A DNA stretch of 64,000 nt from JACKIC01 sp964392305 (GTDB lineage: Bacteria > Planctomycetota > UBA1135 > UBA2386): positions 1 through 64,000 of the forward strand of contig CAYMPV010000034.1 in NCBI GenBank assembly GCA_964392305.1, in the 5' to 3' direction. A program made the translations under genes and the position numbers. Shown piece by piece: positions 44,226 through 51,732 of the stretch (positions are counted from its first letter, which is position 1; each line of letters starts with the position of its first letter). The notes beneath the pieces are model-generated. The model was not told the origin of the DNA, did no database searches, and was given only the letters and a program-made list of their open reading frames with translations.

Positions 44226-44474
44226 CGTCGCGAACACGGCATCAACCCGTCGCTCTATTCTGGCAGACGTGCTGCGCGAGGTCTCGACGACGCCCGCGTC
44301 GAGGATCCGCGACCTCACTCCGACGGGTTGGCGGCGCCGGCAGGACGAGGTGATCGTCACCAGGACCGTCGAGCCAGCCGCGATGACCGCGATTGCGAAT
44401 GTCGTCCGAAACCTGGCCTTCGGTCGGCACTGACAACCGCGCCGACCGCGAAGGCATCCCTGCGCACGCATCAA
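44217..44474 (-). CDS. Possible small membrane-anchored hypothetical protein
   Basis: 85 codons; a doubtful gene. The only visible feature is a hydrophobic segment TTFAIAVIAAGSTVLVTI at about 29-46 followed by a basic, polar tail. It ends inside the edge of the ~310-bp repeat. No ribosome-binding site is evident and the start could be internal. It is listed because it fills an otherwise empty stretch and shares the strand of its neighbours. Confidence 0.25.
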   Translation of the reverse strand: MMRAQGCLRGRRGCQCRPKARFRTTFAIAVIAAGSTVLVTITSSCRRRQPVGVRSRILDAGVVETSRSTSARIERRVDAVFATRA

Positions 44475-44502
44475 CTGCTCACTTCAAAGTGGGGCCCAAC
44501 CC

Positions 44503-45525
44503 CTACCTGTGCGCACCCGGTGCTCCGGCCATGCTGGAGGGGATCTCTGCAAACGCCCATTCTTCGACCCCATCAAATCTAGCCATCTCCCTGTAAGCGC
44601 CATCACTCGCGAGTTGTCCCCTCGTCAAGTTCATGAGCTCGGCGTCACCCTTCGCCTCTGCAGATGCCAAGAGAAGAATCAACCCCGCATATTCCTGATC
44701 CACCCCCTGGACCGCGATCGCCCGCACACGATGCTCTTCGACGACACCAAGCGCTGACAGCCTCGCCTCGCCCGCGCGAGAACGTGCAAGTTGCAGCACA
44801 CGCAACGATTCACTGAACTCCACAACAGATTTCAATCGCGGAGGTAGGCCACCAGCCAGGAGCAAACTCTGGGCGGGGGTTAGCTCATTTGCAGACTCAT
44901 GCATGCCATGCACAATCGCTGCGAACCCGCCGCCATTTGGGCCGCCAAGCACCCTATCAAGCCTCAGCCCACTATCGCAAAACGACTTATACTTCCCCCA
45001 CAATGGCAAGCCCTGCTCGCGGGCCACACGCAGCGTCTGCCCAACTCCCTGAGTCGCGGCAACTGAGAATTCCCGCCAATCACTCTCGCAGGCCTCCGTT
45101 ACCGGAAGCGGGCCCTCTCCGTCGAGTAGACAGTACACCCGCACCTTCATTCTGTAGTTTCCAGCAAATCCGCTGCATCTCCAGTCCAGATCCACTCCCC
45201 TCCAAGAGCAACTCTCTCCAGCCTGAATTTGGCGACGCACCACCACAGGCCGACGTAGCCCCGACTGCTTTTTGCCCTCGTTTCGGCGTGCAATCGCCGC
45301 CGGCAACCCCCCCAAATCGTACCATCTGCCGTCCACGGACGCCTGGATCACAACAACGGGAAGCCCCTGAATCAAGGCTCCCTCACCCATTGCAGGACTG
45401 GCCGCCACAGCCCGCCAGTTGATTGGCTCGAATTCCTGACCATTCTCTACCGAAAGAGCAACGGAAACCCGCTGCCCGGAAGCCAGCGCCGCAAAACAAG
45501 AGAGGCAGAACAGCTTCACCAGCAC
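44503..45525 (-). CDS. Secreted hypothetical protein in the tRNA-Arg island
   Basis: 340 residues from the GTG at 45525 (or 45519), giving a signal peptide MLVKLFCLSCFAALASGQ. The frame remains open upstream through the ~310-bp repeat to 45861, but the signal peptide and the repeat boundary place the start here. A GAGGCAAGG sequence lies about 10 nt upstream. The mature protein is not recognised: it has a beta-rich N-terminal half with four or more Cys and a helical C-terminal half (RLKSVVEFSESLRVLQLARSRAGEARL). Base composition is clearly lower in GC than chromosomal neighbours, consistent with acquisition. Confidence 0.6.
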   Translation of the reverse strand: MLVKLFCLSCFAALASGQRVSVALSVENGQEFEPINWRAVAASPAMGEGALIQGLPVVVIQASVDGRWYDLGGLPAAIARRNEGKKQSGLRRPVVVRRQIQAGESCSWRGVDLDWRCSGFAGNYRMKVRVYCLLDGEGPLPVTEACESDWREFSVAATQGVGQTLRVAREQGLPLWGKYKSFCDSGLRLDRVLGGPNGGGFAAIVHGMHESANELTPAQSLLLAGGLPPRLKSVVEFSESLRVLQLARSRAGEARLSALGVVEEHRVRAIAVQGVDQEYAGLILLLASAEAKGDAELMNLTRGQLASDGAYREMARFDGVEEWAFAEIPSSMAGAPGAHR

Positions 45526-45530
45526 GGGTG

Positions 45531-45838
45531 TACACCTTGCCTCACTTCTACGAGACCGGGGCGACAAACAGTCGGGATAGTCACGGTCTTGGATGGAGAG
45601 GATGTGGCACTGTATGAGCGCTCGCTGAGCGGCCACGCGTCCCAGCAAGCGGTAGACAGCATTCCTCAAACCCGGCCCGAGCACAAGCCCCCGCTCGGCG
45701 GAGACGAGGCGACGTTGCTCGGCGAGCGCATCCTGGAAGGCTGCGCGCAGCTGCTCGGACACTCTGGGCATGACGCCGGCGAAGGACAACGCGGCGCCGA
45801 GATCGGCCTCTGACAGACCGCCTACGGTCACGCCCGCG
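45531..45838. repeat. ~310-bp island repeat, copy 2
   Basis: Second copy of the repeat at 43912-44225. Here its minus strand is open for the whole length (GGLSEADLGAALSFAGVMP, LRAAFQDALAEQRRLVSAER), so it may once have encoded a small helical protein or may be a leader with fortuitous coding. It runs directly into the secreted-protein gene at 45525. Between 45839 and 46045 I see no convincing gene. Confidence 0.85.
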
Positions 45839-46045
45839 CGCAACATACCCAGGGCTTGCAATCACTCGGTAAGCCGTGCCTTGACTCGCAGCGCATGCTG
45901 CGGGCGATATTCGTCCTCCTTCCTGAGCAGGGGCTCAGGCGATGGAAGGCCGGCGTCGAGTCGCGGGAAGCGGACACACCCAGCCAGACATGTGCTTGCG
46001 AAGACGCTCGCCGGATCGTGAAGCTGACCCGGGCGTCGCCCAGCT

Positions 46046-46267
46046 TCACACTCGCCTTGCGTGGAACCCAAGCTCTCGGGCCCTGTTCACGAATTCCTGC
46101 GCACCCCCCTCGGTAGCGAAGTCAACGCAAACCGTCTTGCCCTCCATCACGGAGTCCACCATTGCTTTCGCCGCACCAAGCCCGGTCGGCACGAGATCCC
46201 TCAAGGCAAAGGCCGCGTCAACCTTGCGCGCACCATACTCCCACCCACTGACTTCGACCTTGGTCAT
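46046..46267 (-). CDS. Small protein resembling the ribosomal L7/L12 C-terminal fold
   Basis: 73 residues from the ATG at 46267; an upstream in-frame start at 46312 would add a basic tail. The sequence (FALRDLVPTGLGAAKAMVDS, then VCVDFATEGGAQEFVNRAREL) follows the L7/L12 C-terminal pattern: a helix with LxDxxxxGLxxAKxxVD, a gap, then a strand and a helix ending in GF. Stand-alone proteins with this fold exist in bacteria with no settled role. Same strand as the other island genes. Confidence 0.5.
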   Translation of the reverse strand: MTKVEVSGWEYGARKVDAAFALRDLVPTGLGAAKAMVDSVMEGKTVCVDFATEGGAQEFVNRARELGFHARRV

Positions 46268-46362
46268 CGCACTAGACCGCCGAGGAGACTCTCGCGAAAC
46301 TCGGTCGCGCACGTGCTTGCGCCCGAGAATGCCTCAACAAAGTAAGTCCGACAATTAGACCA

Positions 46363-46533
46363 CTAGATCAGACTAGCTGCACTTCTCCCTCTATTCCTTG
46401 CCCGGCCGGCGTCGTCTCGGACTTCGAGGTTTGGCGTACCGCGCCCGACCAATCCAGAGCTGTACCCAATACACGCAGCCGCCAATACGACAGAAACCCC
46501 AGAAAAACCGCGTCTCAAGGCAGGCTTCATCAT
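46363..46533 (-). CDS. Possible 56-residue exported peptide
   Basis: Tandem ATGs at 46533 and 46530 open a short frame with a signal-like N-terminus (MMKPALRRGFSGVSVVLAAA) and a polar, basic remainder ending at TAG 46363. The lipobox-like AAAC is weak. No Shine-Dalgarno is evident. It fits the strand and spacing of the surrounding small genes but could be chance. Confidence 0.3.
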   Translation of the reverse strand: MMKPALRRGFSGVSVVLAAACIGYSSGLVGRGTPNLEVRDDAGRARNRGRSAASLI

Positions 46534-46563
46534 GCCTAGTCTATCAAGCTCTGTGCACCCCCT

Positions 46564-46776
46564 CTACCGATCACTTTCGGGCGACGCAGGCGGGTCACCC
46601 AACATGGCTGCGTAGTCCGCAGGCAGGGCAGCGTGGAGGCCAGCGAGGTGGCCATACCACCCACTCTCAACGGCGATGAGCATCGCCTGGAGCTTCGCCT
46701 CCACGCCAGGGAACCGCTGCGCAATGGCTCGATCCAGAGCCTCCAACAACTTCTCCTGGAACGGCGTAGCCCCCAT
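46564..46776 (-). CDS. Small hypothetical island protein
   Basis: 70 residues from the ATG at 46776. Amphipathic helical composition (FQEKLLEALDRAIAQRFPGV, AKLQAMLIAVESGWYGHLAG) and an acidic, Pro-rich end. No family recognised. It is divergent from the 92-residue gene that starts at 46862, an arrangement often seen in small regulated gene pairs. The frame extends upstream without a better start. Confidence 0.45.
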   Translation of the reverse strand: MGATPFQEKLLEALDRAIAQRFPGVEAKLQAMLIAVESGWYGHLAGLHAALPADYAAMLGDPPASPESDR

Positions 46777-46861
46777 GTCGCGGACATCATGGCACCGTTT
46801 TTCGAATTCGCAAGACCGATTCTCGGAGTCGAGTAACGGTCGGGGGTATGCTGTCTGCGCA

Positions 46862-47140
46862 ATGGAACCGGACCCGATCACCTTCCAAACCGACCGAGCG
46901 ACCATCCTTCGCTGCCTTGGCGCCTTCGTCGCGGTCCTGCACGAGCGGGTAGCAGGAAGCGATGGGGCCCCAGGTTCCAACCTGCAGCTGCCCCTGGACC
47001 TGAACACGGACTTGATCGTCGAGAGCCTGCTCGCCTACGACCGAGGCATGGCCGGGGTCGACGCCGACCACGAATTCGACGAAGACCGCCGCCTGGCCGA
47101 GATCATCGCCACGTTGCGGCAGTTGCTCGAAACGCGGTAG
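46862..47140 (+). CDS. Small acidic hypothetical island protein
   Basis: 92 residues, acidic and helical (ITFQTDRATILRCLGAFVAV, LNTDLIVESLLAYDRGMAGV, RRLAEIIATLRQLLETR). It is the only plus-strand intact gene in the island and the one nearest the tRNA. No Shine-Dalgarno is obvious and no family is recognised. The 312 nt from its stop to the tRNA hold the right copy of the 68-bp repeat and no other gene. Confidence 0.5.
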   Translation: MEPDPITFQTDRATILRCLGAFVAVLHERVAGSDGAPGSNLQLPLDLNTDLIVESLLAYDRGMAGVDADHEFDEDRRLAEIIATLRQLLETR

Positions 47141-47321
47141 CGCGCCACGACCGAGGCCACACCCAAACAGCCAGTGCCGGGGGAGCTCTGAACCGCGAAG
47201 TCCGCGCCGACTGACGGCGGTCAGCGTCAGGACGTTTGGCAACTCAGCCGCTGCCGCTGCCTTCCTCTGGCAAGCGGGGGTCTACCGAGCATGCCAACCT
47301 CCCCAGGGAAGCCGCCGCGCC

Positions 47322-47389
47322 GGTTGTGCCACGTTGTGCCAGGTCGTGTCAGGTTGTGACCAAGCCAGTTGCACACTGCATTGCACACT
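47322..47389. repeat. 68-bp island subterminal repeat, right copy
   Basis: Direct repeat of 43206-43273 (63 of 68 identical), beginning with units GGTTGTGCCA, CGTTGTGCCA, GGTCGTGTCA and GGTTGTGACC. It lies 64 nt from the tRNA-side copy of the 24-nt repeat. Confidence 0.85.
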
Positions 47390-47452
47390 GACCCCCCGCC
47401 ACATCGCAGATCGCGTCCATTTGGCGATTCTCGGCCATCCTCGGGGGTCTGT

Positions 47453-47476
47453 GTGGCACGCTCGGCAGGACTCGAA
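47453..47476. repeat. 24-nt attachment-site-like repeat within tRNA-Arg
   Basis: Right copy of the 24-nt repeat. It covers the CCA end, discriminator base, acceptor 3' strand and part of the T-arm of the tRNA-Arg gene, the segment most often used by tyrosine integrases as the attachment core. Confidence 0.85.
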
Positions 47477-47529
47477 CCTGCGACCCTCGGTTCCGAAGAC
47501 CGATGTTCTTCCAGCTGAACTACGAGCGC
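47454..47529 (-). tRNA. tRNA-Arg (anticodon TCG)
   Basis: 76 nt including an encoded CCA. In the transcript direction: acceptor GCGCTCG pairs with CGAGCGT (one G-U); the D-arm GTTC...GAAC, anticodon stem TCGGT/ACCGA with 7-nt loop CTTCGGA, and T-arm GCAGG TTCGAGT CCTGC are all intact. The anticodon TCG reads CGA. The gene remains functional because the integrated element carries the duplicate 3' end at its far side. Confidence 0.95.
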
Positions 47530-47556
47530 GGACATCCGCAAGTCTAGACAACCACC

Positions 47557-48894
47557 TCAGCGCAACGCCAGCGGCCCACGGCTGTCGGCGAACTCGGCAA
47601 CCGCGGCACCCATCGCCTGCTGCACCGCGAGGTGCAAGTCCGCCATCGGCGTCTCGCGTTCGAACGCGACATGCCCCCGCCCGACGGCCGCTCCACCACC
47701 TTCGCCGGCGAGCACGATCGGCAGCCTGTCGTGGTTGTGACGATTGCCGTCGCCGAGGCCCGAGCCGTAGACGATCAGGCAACTCGCCAGCAGATCGGCG
47801 CCACCTTCGGCGTGCCCGGCCAGGCGCTGCAGGAACGCGGCGAACTGCTCGACGTGGAAACGGTTGATCTTGGCGATCGCGTCGAGCTTGGGCTGCTTGC
47901 CACCGTGATGACTCAGTTCGTGGTGGCTCTCGGGCACACCCAGGAACGGATAGCTGAGGTTGCTGCCGCCGTTGCCGAGCATGAAGGTCGCGACGCGGGT
48001 GCTGTCGGTCACCAGCGCCAGGGTCAGCAGCTCGTACATGAGCGCGACCTTCTCGGCCAGCGACTGGCCCGTAGCCAGCAATCCGTCCGGGAGCGGGATC
48101 TGCGCAGCCGCTTCGTTCGACGCATGTTCGAGGCGTTGTTCGAGCTCACGCACCGACTGCAGATACTGGTCGAGCTTACGCGCGTCGGCGGTGCCGACCT
48201 TGCCGGTCAGCGCCTTGGCGTCGCCGAGCACCGCGTCGAGCACCGATCGCACCCGGCGCTGCTGTCGCTTCTGCACCGCTGCATCGACGATGTGTTCTGG
48301 GTCACCGAACAGGCGTGCGAACACCGCCTTGGGCGACGTCTCCTTGGCGACCGGCGCGTTCGGCGTGCGCCAGCTGATGTTGTTGGTGTAGGCACACGAG
48401 TAGCCCGAGTCGCAGATGCCCGCGGCAGCGCCCGGCTCGATCCCGACTTCGAGGGATCGAAAGCGCGTCGCCTCGCCGATCGCCTGCGCGATCACCTGAT
48501 CACTCGAGATGCCGACCTCGATGTCGGCGCCGCCGGTCTTGCGAGCGCGGCGGCAGGTCAAGAACGTCGCCGCGGAACGAGCGTGGTCGCCGGTGCCGTC
48601 CTGGCGAGCCCGACCGGCCTCGATCGCCAGCCCGGAGAAGACCGTGAGCCGCGACTGCAGCGGCCGCAGCGGCAAGAGGGCACCGTCGAGCACCGCGTTC
48701 TGGCCCTCGCCGGTCACCGACCATGCATGCTGGTTGACGCCGTTGGGAACGAACACGAACAGGGCCCGCCGCGGGGCCGCGGATGACGGCCTCAGCGCCG
48801 GTGCCATCGCCTCGAGCCACGGCAGCGCCATGCAGGTCGCCGCGCCGCGCAGGAAAGTGCGGCGGTCGAGGGCCAGTTGGCGGATCGGGCGCAT
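47557..48894 (-). CDS. Tat-signalled DUF1552 protein
   Basis: 445 residues opening with a twin-arginine signal (LALDRRTFLRGAATCMALPWLEAMAP), then the DUF1552 pattern ALFVFVPNGVNQHAWSVTGEG, RSAATFLTC, SSDQVIAQAIGE, SYSCAYTNNISWRTPN and YGSGLGDGNRHNHDRLPIVLAG. The fold is related to exported sulphatase/DUF1501-like proteins, with no established activity. In Planctomycetota it is usually paired with a large cytochrome-like DUF1592/DUF1588 protein; here it stands alone. It lies next to the tRNA-Arg on the chromosomal side. Confidence 0.93.
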   Translation of the reverse strand: MRPIRQLALDRRTFLRGAATCMALPWLEAMAPALRPSSAAPRRALFVFVPNGVNQHAWSVTGEGQNAVLDGALLPLRPLQSRLTVFSGLAIEAGRARQDGTGDHARSAATFLTCRRARKTGGADIEVGISSDQVIAQAIGEATRFRSLEVGIEPGAAAGICDSGYSCAYTNNISWRTPNAPVAKETSPKAVFARLFGDPEHIVDAAVQKRQQRRVRSVLDAVLGDAKALTGKVGTADARKLDQYLQSVRELEQRLEHASNEAAAQIPLPDGLLATGQSLAEKVALMYELLTLALVTDSTRVATFMLGNGGSNLSYPFLGVPESHHELSHHGGKQPKLDAIAKINRFHVEQFAAFLQRLAGHAEGGADLLASCLIVYGSGLGDGNRHNHDRLPIVLAGEGGGAAVGRGHVAFERETPMADLHLAVQQAMGAAVAEFADSRGPLALR

Positions 48895-49065
48895 GGGCGA
48901 GGATCATCGTCGCCAGAGGCCGATCGCCCAAGCCCCGTATCGCCTTGAGGCACGGTCCCGTGGTGAGAGCCACCCGCTGCGACCGCCGCCTCGGCGCCGG
49001 CACCGCCCCCCGGCGACGAGGGCGACGACGACGGCTGCCGATCTTCTGCACAAAGAGAGATGTCC

Positions 49066-49383
49066 ATGCGAAGCCTGTTGCGTTGTGTCACGGTGGTGGT
49101 CGCGGCATTGACCGCTTGCACCACGGGCCACGTCGGCCGCGAGTTCGACAGCGAGAAGAACCTGACCAGCGCATTCGGCGATTGCGTGGCGGTCGGCCGC
49201 TTCGACGTCAGCTACCCGGCGCGCATCACCGGCGTCGAGAGCGCCGACGGCACCCTGCGCTTCCTCTATCACGACACGCCGCACACCTATGCGTTCCCGG
49301 CCGGTGTCGAGATGCGCGCGGTGTTCGTCGAACACGCGCACGGCAAGGGCGTCGTCGTGCTGCGCTGCAACCCGCAGTCGTGA
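49066..49383 (+). CDS. Small hypothetical lipoprotein
   Basis: 105 residues. The ATG at 49066, 6 nt after AGAGAG, is preferred over the ATG at 49060. Lipoprotein signal LLRCVTVVVAALTAC. The rest (FGDCVAVGRFDVSYPARITGV, GTLRFLYHDTPHTYAFPAGVE) is beta-rich and not recognised. It converges on the dehydrogenase gene with a 9-nt gap. Confidence 0.6.
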   Translation: MRSLLRCVTVVVAALTACTTGHVGREFDSEKNLTSAFGDCVAVGRFDVSYPARITGVESADGTLRFLYHDTPHTYAFPAGVEMRAVFVEHAHGKGVVVLRCNPQS

Positions 49384-49392
49384 AGCGACCGT

Positions 49393-50358
49393 TCAGTCGA
49401 ACGTGAGCAGCACCTTGAGCACGCCGCGCTGCGCCGCGCGCGCGAACGCCGCAGCGCCTTCGCGCAACGGATAACTCGCCGCCACCAGCGGTGCGACCGC
49501 GACCGCGCCGCGCGCCAACGCGTCCAGCGCCACGTCGAAGCGACCGCAGCGCGAACCGAGCAGACGCTGCTCGTCGACCACCAGGCCGCTCAGATCGACC
49601 ACGGTCGGCTCCTCGGTGGTCGTCTTGAGCACGATCGTGCCGCGCGGTTGCACCAATGGCAGCAGCCGCGGCAGCGTCTGCGGTGAGCCCGTCGCCTCGA
49701 CCGCGAGGTGGAAACGCGCGCGCTCCGCACCGGGGGGCGCCCCCGGTTCGAGCAGACCCGTCCGGAACGTCACGTCGTCGGGCAACAGCGCCGCGCGCTG
49801 CGGGTGACGCCCCGCCACGGTCACGCGCGCGCCGTGGGCGGCCAGCGCGAGCGCGCACAGCAGGCCGAGCTTGCCGTCGCCGGCGACCAGCACCTCGCGG
49901 CCTGCGACCTGATCGACGTCGTCGACGATGTGCAGCGCCGCAGCCAGCGGTTCGGTGAACGTCGCGGCGACGTCGTCGACGGCGTCCGGCACGGCCAGCA
50001 GGTTGCGATCGGGCAGCACGATGCGTTCGGCGAACGCGCCGCCCAGGCCGGCGATGCCGAGCACCGTGCGCGTGGCGCAGTGACGACTGTCACCGCTGCG
50101 GCACACCGCGCATTCACCGCAGCCGGCGTTGATCTCGCCGACGACGCGCTGGCCGCGCAGCGGCCCGTCGAGGGCGACGCCGACGAACTCGTGGCCGGGT
50201 ACGCTGCAGAACCCCATGTAGCCGCGGGCCAGCGCCTGATCGGTGGCGCAGATGCCGGCGCGGCGCACGGCGACCGTCGACCAGCCCGCCGGCGCCACCG
50301 GCTCGGGCAGATCGTCGCGCAGCGACAGTTGCCCACGTTCGAGGAACAGTGCACGCAT
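49393..50358 (-). CDS. Zinc-dependent MDR alcohol/polyol dehydrogenase
   Basis: 321 residues. Catalytic-zinc ligands in GICATDQAL and PGHEFVGVA, structural-zinc Cys set in NAGCGECAVCRSGDSRHC, and the nucleotide-binding VLVAGDGKLGLLCALALAAHG mark the zinc MDR superfamily. The size is slightly short. Substrates may be a sugar alcohol or aldose, given the galactokinase 15 nt upstream in the same orientation; that link is contextual. The usual fourth catalytic ligand region reads FTEPLAAALH. Confidence 0.88.
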   Translation of the reverse strand: MRALFLERGQLSLRDDLPEPVAPAGWSTVAVRRAGICATDQALARGYMGFCSVPGHEFVGVALDGPLRGQRVVGEINAGCGECAVCRSGDSRHCATRTVLGIAGLGGAFAERIVLPDRNLLAVPDAVDDVAATFTEPLAAALHIVDDVDQVAGREVLVAGDGKLGLLCALALAAHGARVTVAGRHPQRAALLPDDVTFRTGLLEPGAPPGAERARFHLAVEATGSPQTLPRLLPLVQPRGTIVLKTTTEEPTVVDLSGLVVDEQRLLGSRCGRFDVALDALARGAVAVAPLVAASYPLREGAAAFARAAQRGVLKVLLTFD

Positions 50359-50373
50359 CGGGTGACCCGCGGG

Positions 50374-51561
50374 TCAGGACGCCAGTTCGCCGGGGCCCGA
50401 GCCGATGCGCAGCACGTCGAAGGTCGGCATCACCCCGAACCGCTGCACGAACACCTCGGCGACACGTTCGGCCACGGCGCCGCTGGCCCCCGGACGCACC
50501 AGCGCGATCGCGCAGCCGCCGAAACCGGCGCCGGTCAGGCGCGCGCCGAACACGTCGGGAGCGCCGCGTGCGGCGGCGGTGATCACGTCGAGTTCGTCGC
50601 AGCTGACCTGGTAATCGGTCGCGGTCGAGCGATGGCTGGCGTCGAGGATCGCACCCAGGGTCGCGTAGTCGTGCCGCCGCAGCGCGTCGACGCCGTTGCG
50701 CACGCGGTCCATCTCGCTGACCACGTGACGTGAACGACGGAACAGCAGCTCGTCCATGGCCTCACGCGCCTTCTCCAGATCAGCGGCCGTGTATTGCGCC
50801 AGATGCGGCAGGTCGCGAACGTGCGTGCGCAGCAGTTCGTGCGCGGTCGCGCACTGGGCGACCCGTTCGTTGAAGCCGGTCTTCGCCAGCGCGCGCGGCT
50901 TCTTGGTGTCCATCACCAGCACCTCGCAAGCCGCTGGGTCGAACGGCACGTGCTCCCAGCGCGGCCCCGCGCAGTGCAACAGCAGCACCTGACCGGCGCG
51001 GCCCAACGCCGACGCGAACTGGTCCATGATGCCGCAGCGCACGCCGACGAATCCGGTCTCGGCGCGGTGCGCGAGCAGCGCCAGCTGATGGCGTTCGAGT
51101 TGGGTGTCGTGCAACGCGTCGAGCGCGATCGCGGTGACCACCTCGAGCGCCGCCGACGACGACAATCCCGAAGCCATCGGCACGTCACCGCCGAACACGA
51201 TCTCGACGCCGTCGCCCTTGCCGGTGCGTTCGCGGAAACCGCGCCAGACGCCGATCGGGTAACCCGCCCAGCCCCACTCGGGCCGGGTGCGCGCCGGCAT
51301 GGTCGCGGCGTCGGCATCGACGCGCAGCTGCTGGTCGATGCTGACCAGCCGGATGCGGCCGTCCTGGCGCAGGCGCGCTGCGGCGAAGATGCCGCGGTCC
51401 ACGGCCATGGGCAGGACGTCGCCGCCGCTGTAGTCCAGGTGCGCCCCGACCAGGTTGATGCGTCCGGGGGCGAAGAACCAGCGCGGCGGGGCGCCGCCGA
51501 ATTCCTTGCCGAACCTGCTGCCGATGGCATCGACGAGAGCGGTCCTGGGTTTGGCGATCAT
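50374..51561 (-). CDS. galK: Galactokinase-like GHMP kinase
   Basis: 395 residues from the ATG at 51561. GHMP-kinase motifs in order: APGRINLVGAHLDYSGG (motif 1), PMASGLSSSAALEV (phosphate-binding motif 2) and TGAGFGGCAIAL (motif 3), with RCGIMDQFASALGRAG typical of galactokinases. The canonical sugar-binding GEHTDY reads G39-A-H-L-D-Y44, so the Glu that contacts galactose is Ala. Phosphorylation of galactose or a related sugar at C1 is the likely role, but the substitution leaves room for another sugar. It is probably co-transcribed with the MDR dehydrogenase. Confidence 0.85.
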   Translation of the reverse strand: MIAKPRTALVDAIGSRFGKEFGGAPPRWFFAPGRINLVGAHLDYSGGDVLPMAVDRGIFAAARLRQDGRIRLVSIDQQLRVDADAATMPARTRPEWGWAGYPIGVWRGFRERTGKGDGVEIVFGGDVPMASGLSSSAALEVVTAIALDALHDTQLERHQLALLAHRAETGFVGVRCGIMDQFASALGRAGQVLLLHCAGPRWEHVPFDPAACEVLVMDTKKPRALAKTGFNERVAQCATAHELLRTHVRDLPHLAQYTAADLEKAREAMDELLFRRSRHVVSEMDRVRNGVDALRRHDYATLGAILDASHRSTATDYQVSCDELDVITAAARGAPDVFGARLTGAGFGGCAIALVRPGASGAVAERVAEVFVQRFGVMPTFDVLRIGSGPGELAS

Positions 51562-51732
51562 GGAGCTTGGCAGCGAACGGGACGTCGGCGAGGCCGCTGC
51601 GCGGCGCCGACGTTGCGGTCCCGACATCGAACGGGGCCCGCGCAGTCCGTTCAAGCCGCGAAAGACCGCGGTCGAAAGCCGAAACGCCGGGACCCGGTGT
51701 GGCTATATGGTCCCCCTGCTGCCCAACCGCCC

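Larger units (their letters stand above)
43086..47476. mobile_element. Genomic island integrated at tRNA-Arg(TCG)
   Basis: About 4.4 kb bounded by the 24-nt direct repeat of the tRNA-Arg 3' end. GC is lower and uneven compared with the flanks. A second 68-bp repeat and 10-bp-phased repeats lie just inside both ends. Contents: a broken plus-strand reading frame at the left, a run of small minus-strand genes including one for a 340-residue secreted protein, one plus-strand 92-codon gene near the tRNA, and a ~310-bp internal repeat. No integrase or transposase is recognisable, so it is either a remnant or a non-autonomous element mobilised in trans. Confidence 0.75.

Noticed and set aside
43912..45838. 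CRISPR-like array suggested by the repeats in the island
   Set aside because: Only two ~310-bp copies with gene-length spacing and no short regular repeats or spacers; no cas genes nearby.
45862..46071. Small minus-strand frame of 69 codons in the island
   Set aside because: No start signal, no hydrophobic or fold-like pattern, and overlapping frames of similar length on both strands; not distinguishable from chance.
44226..46560. Integron attC sites between the small island genes
   Set aside because: I looked for paired RYYYAAC/GTTRRRY cores with intervening inverted repeats and found only partial matches such as GTCTAAT. IntI is absent from the window, so integron identity is left as an untested alternative.
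47227..47541. 104-codon minus-strand frame overlapping the tRNA-Arg gene
   Set aside because: Its N-terminal part (VVQLEEHRSSEPRVAGSSPAE) is a translation of the tRNA gene, a known false gene call; the rest is the 68-bp repeat.
50794..51732. N-terminal extension of the parvulin gene by about 313 codons
   Set aside because: The extension is antisense to the galactokinase gene. The ATG at 51733 begins an obvious signal peptide.
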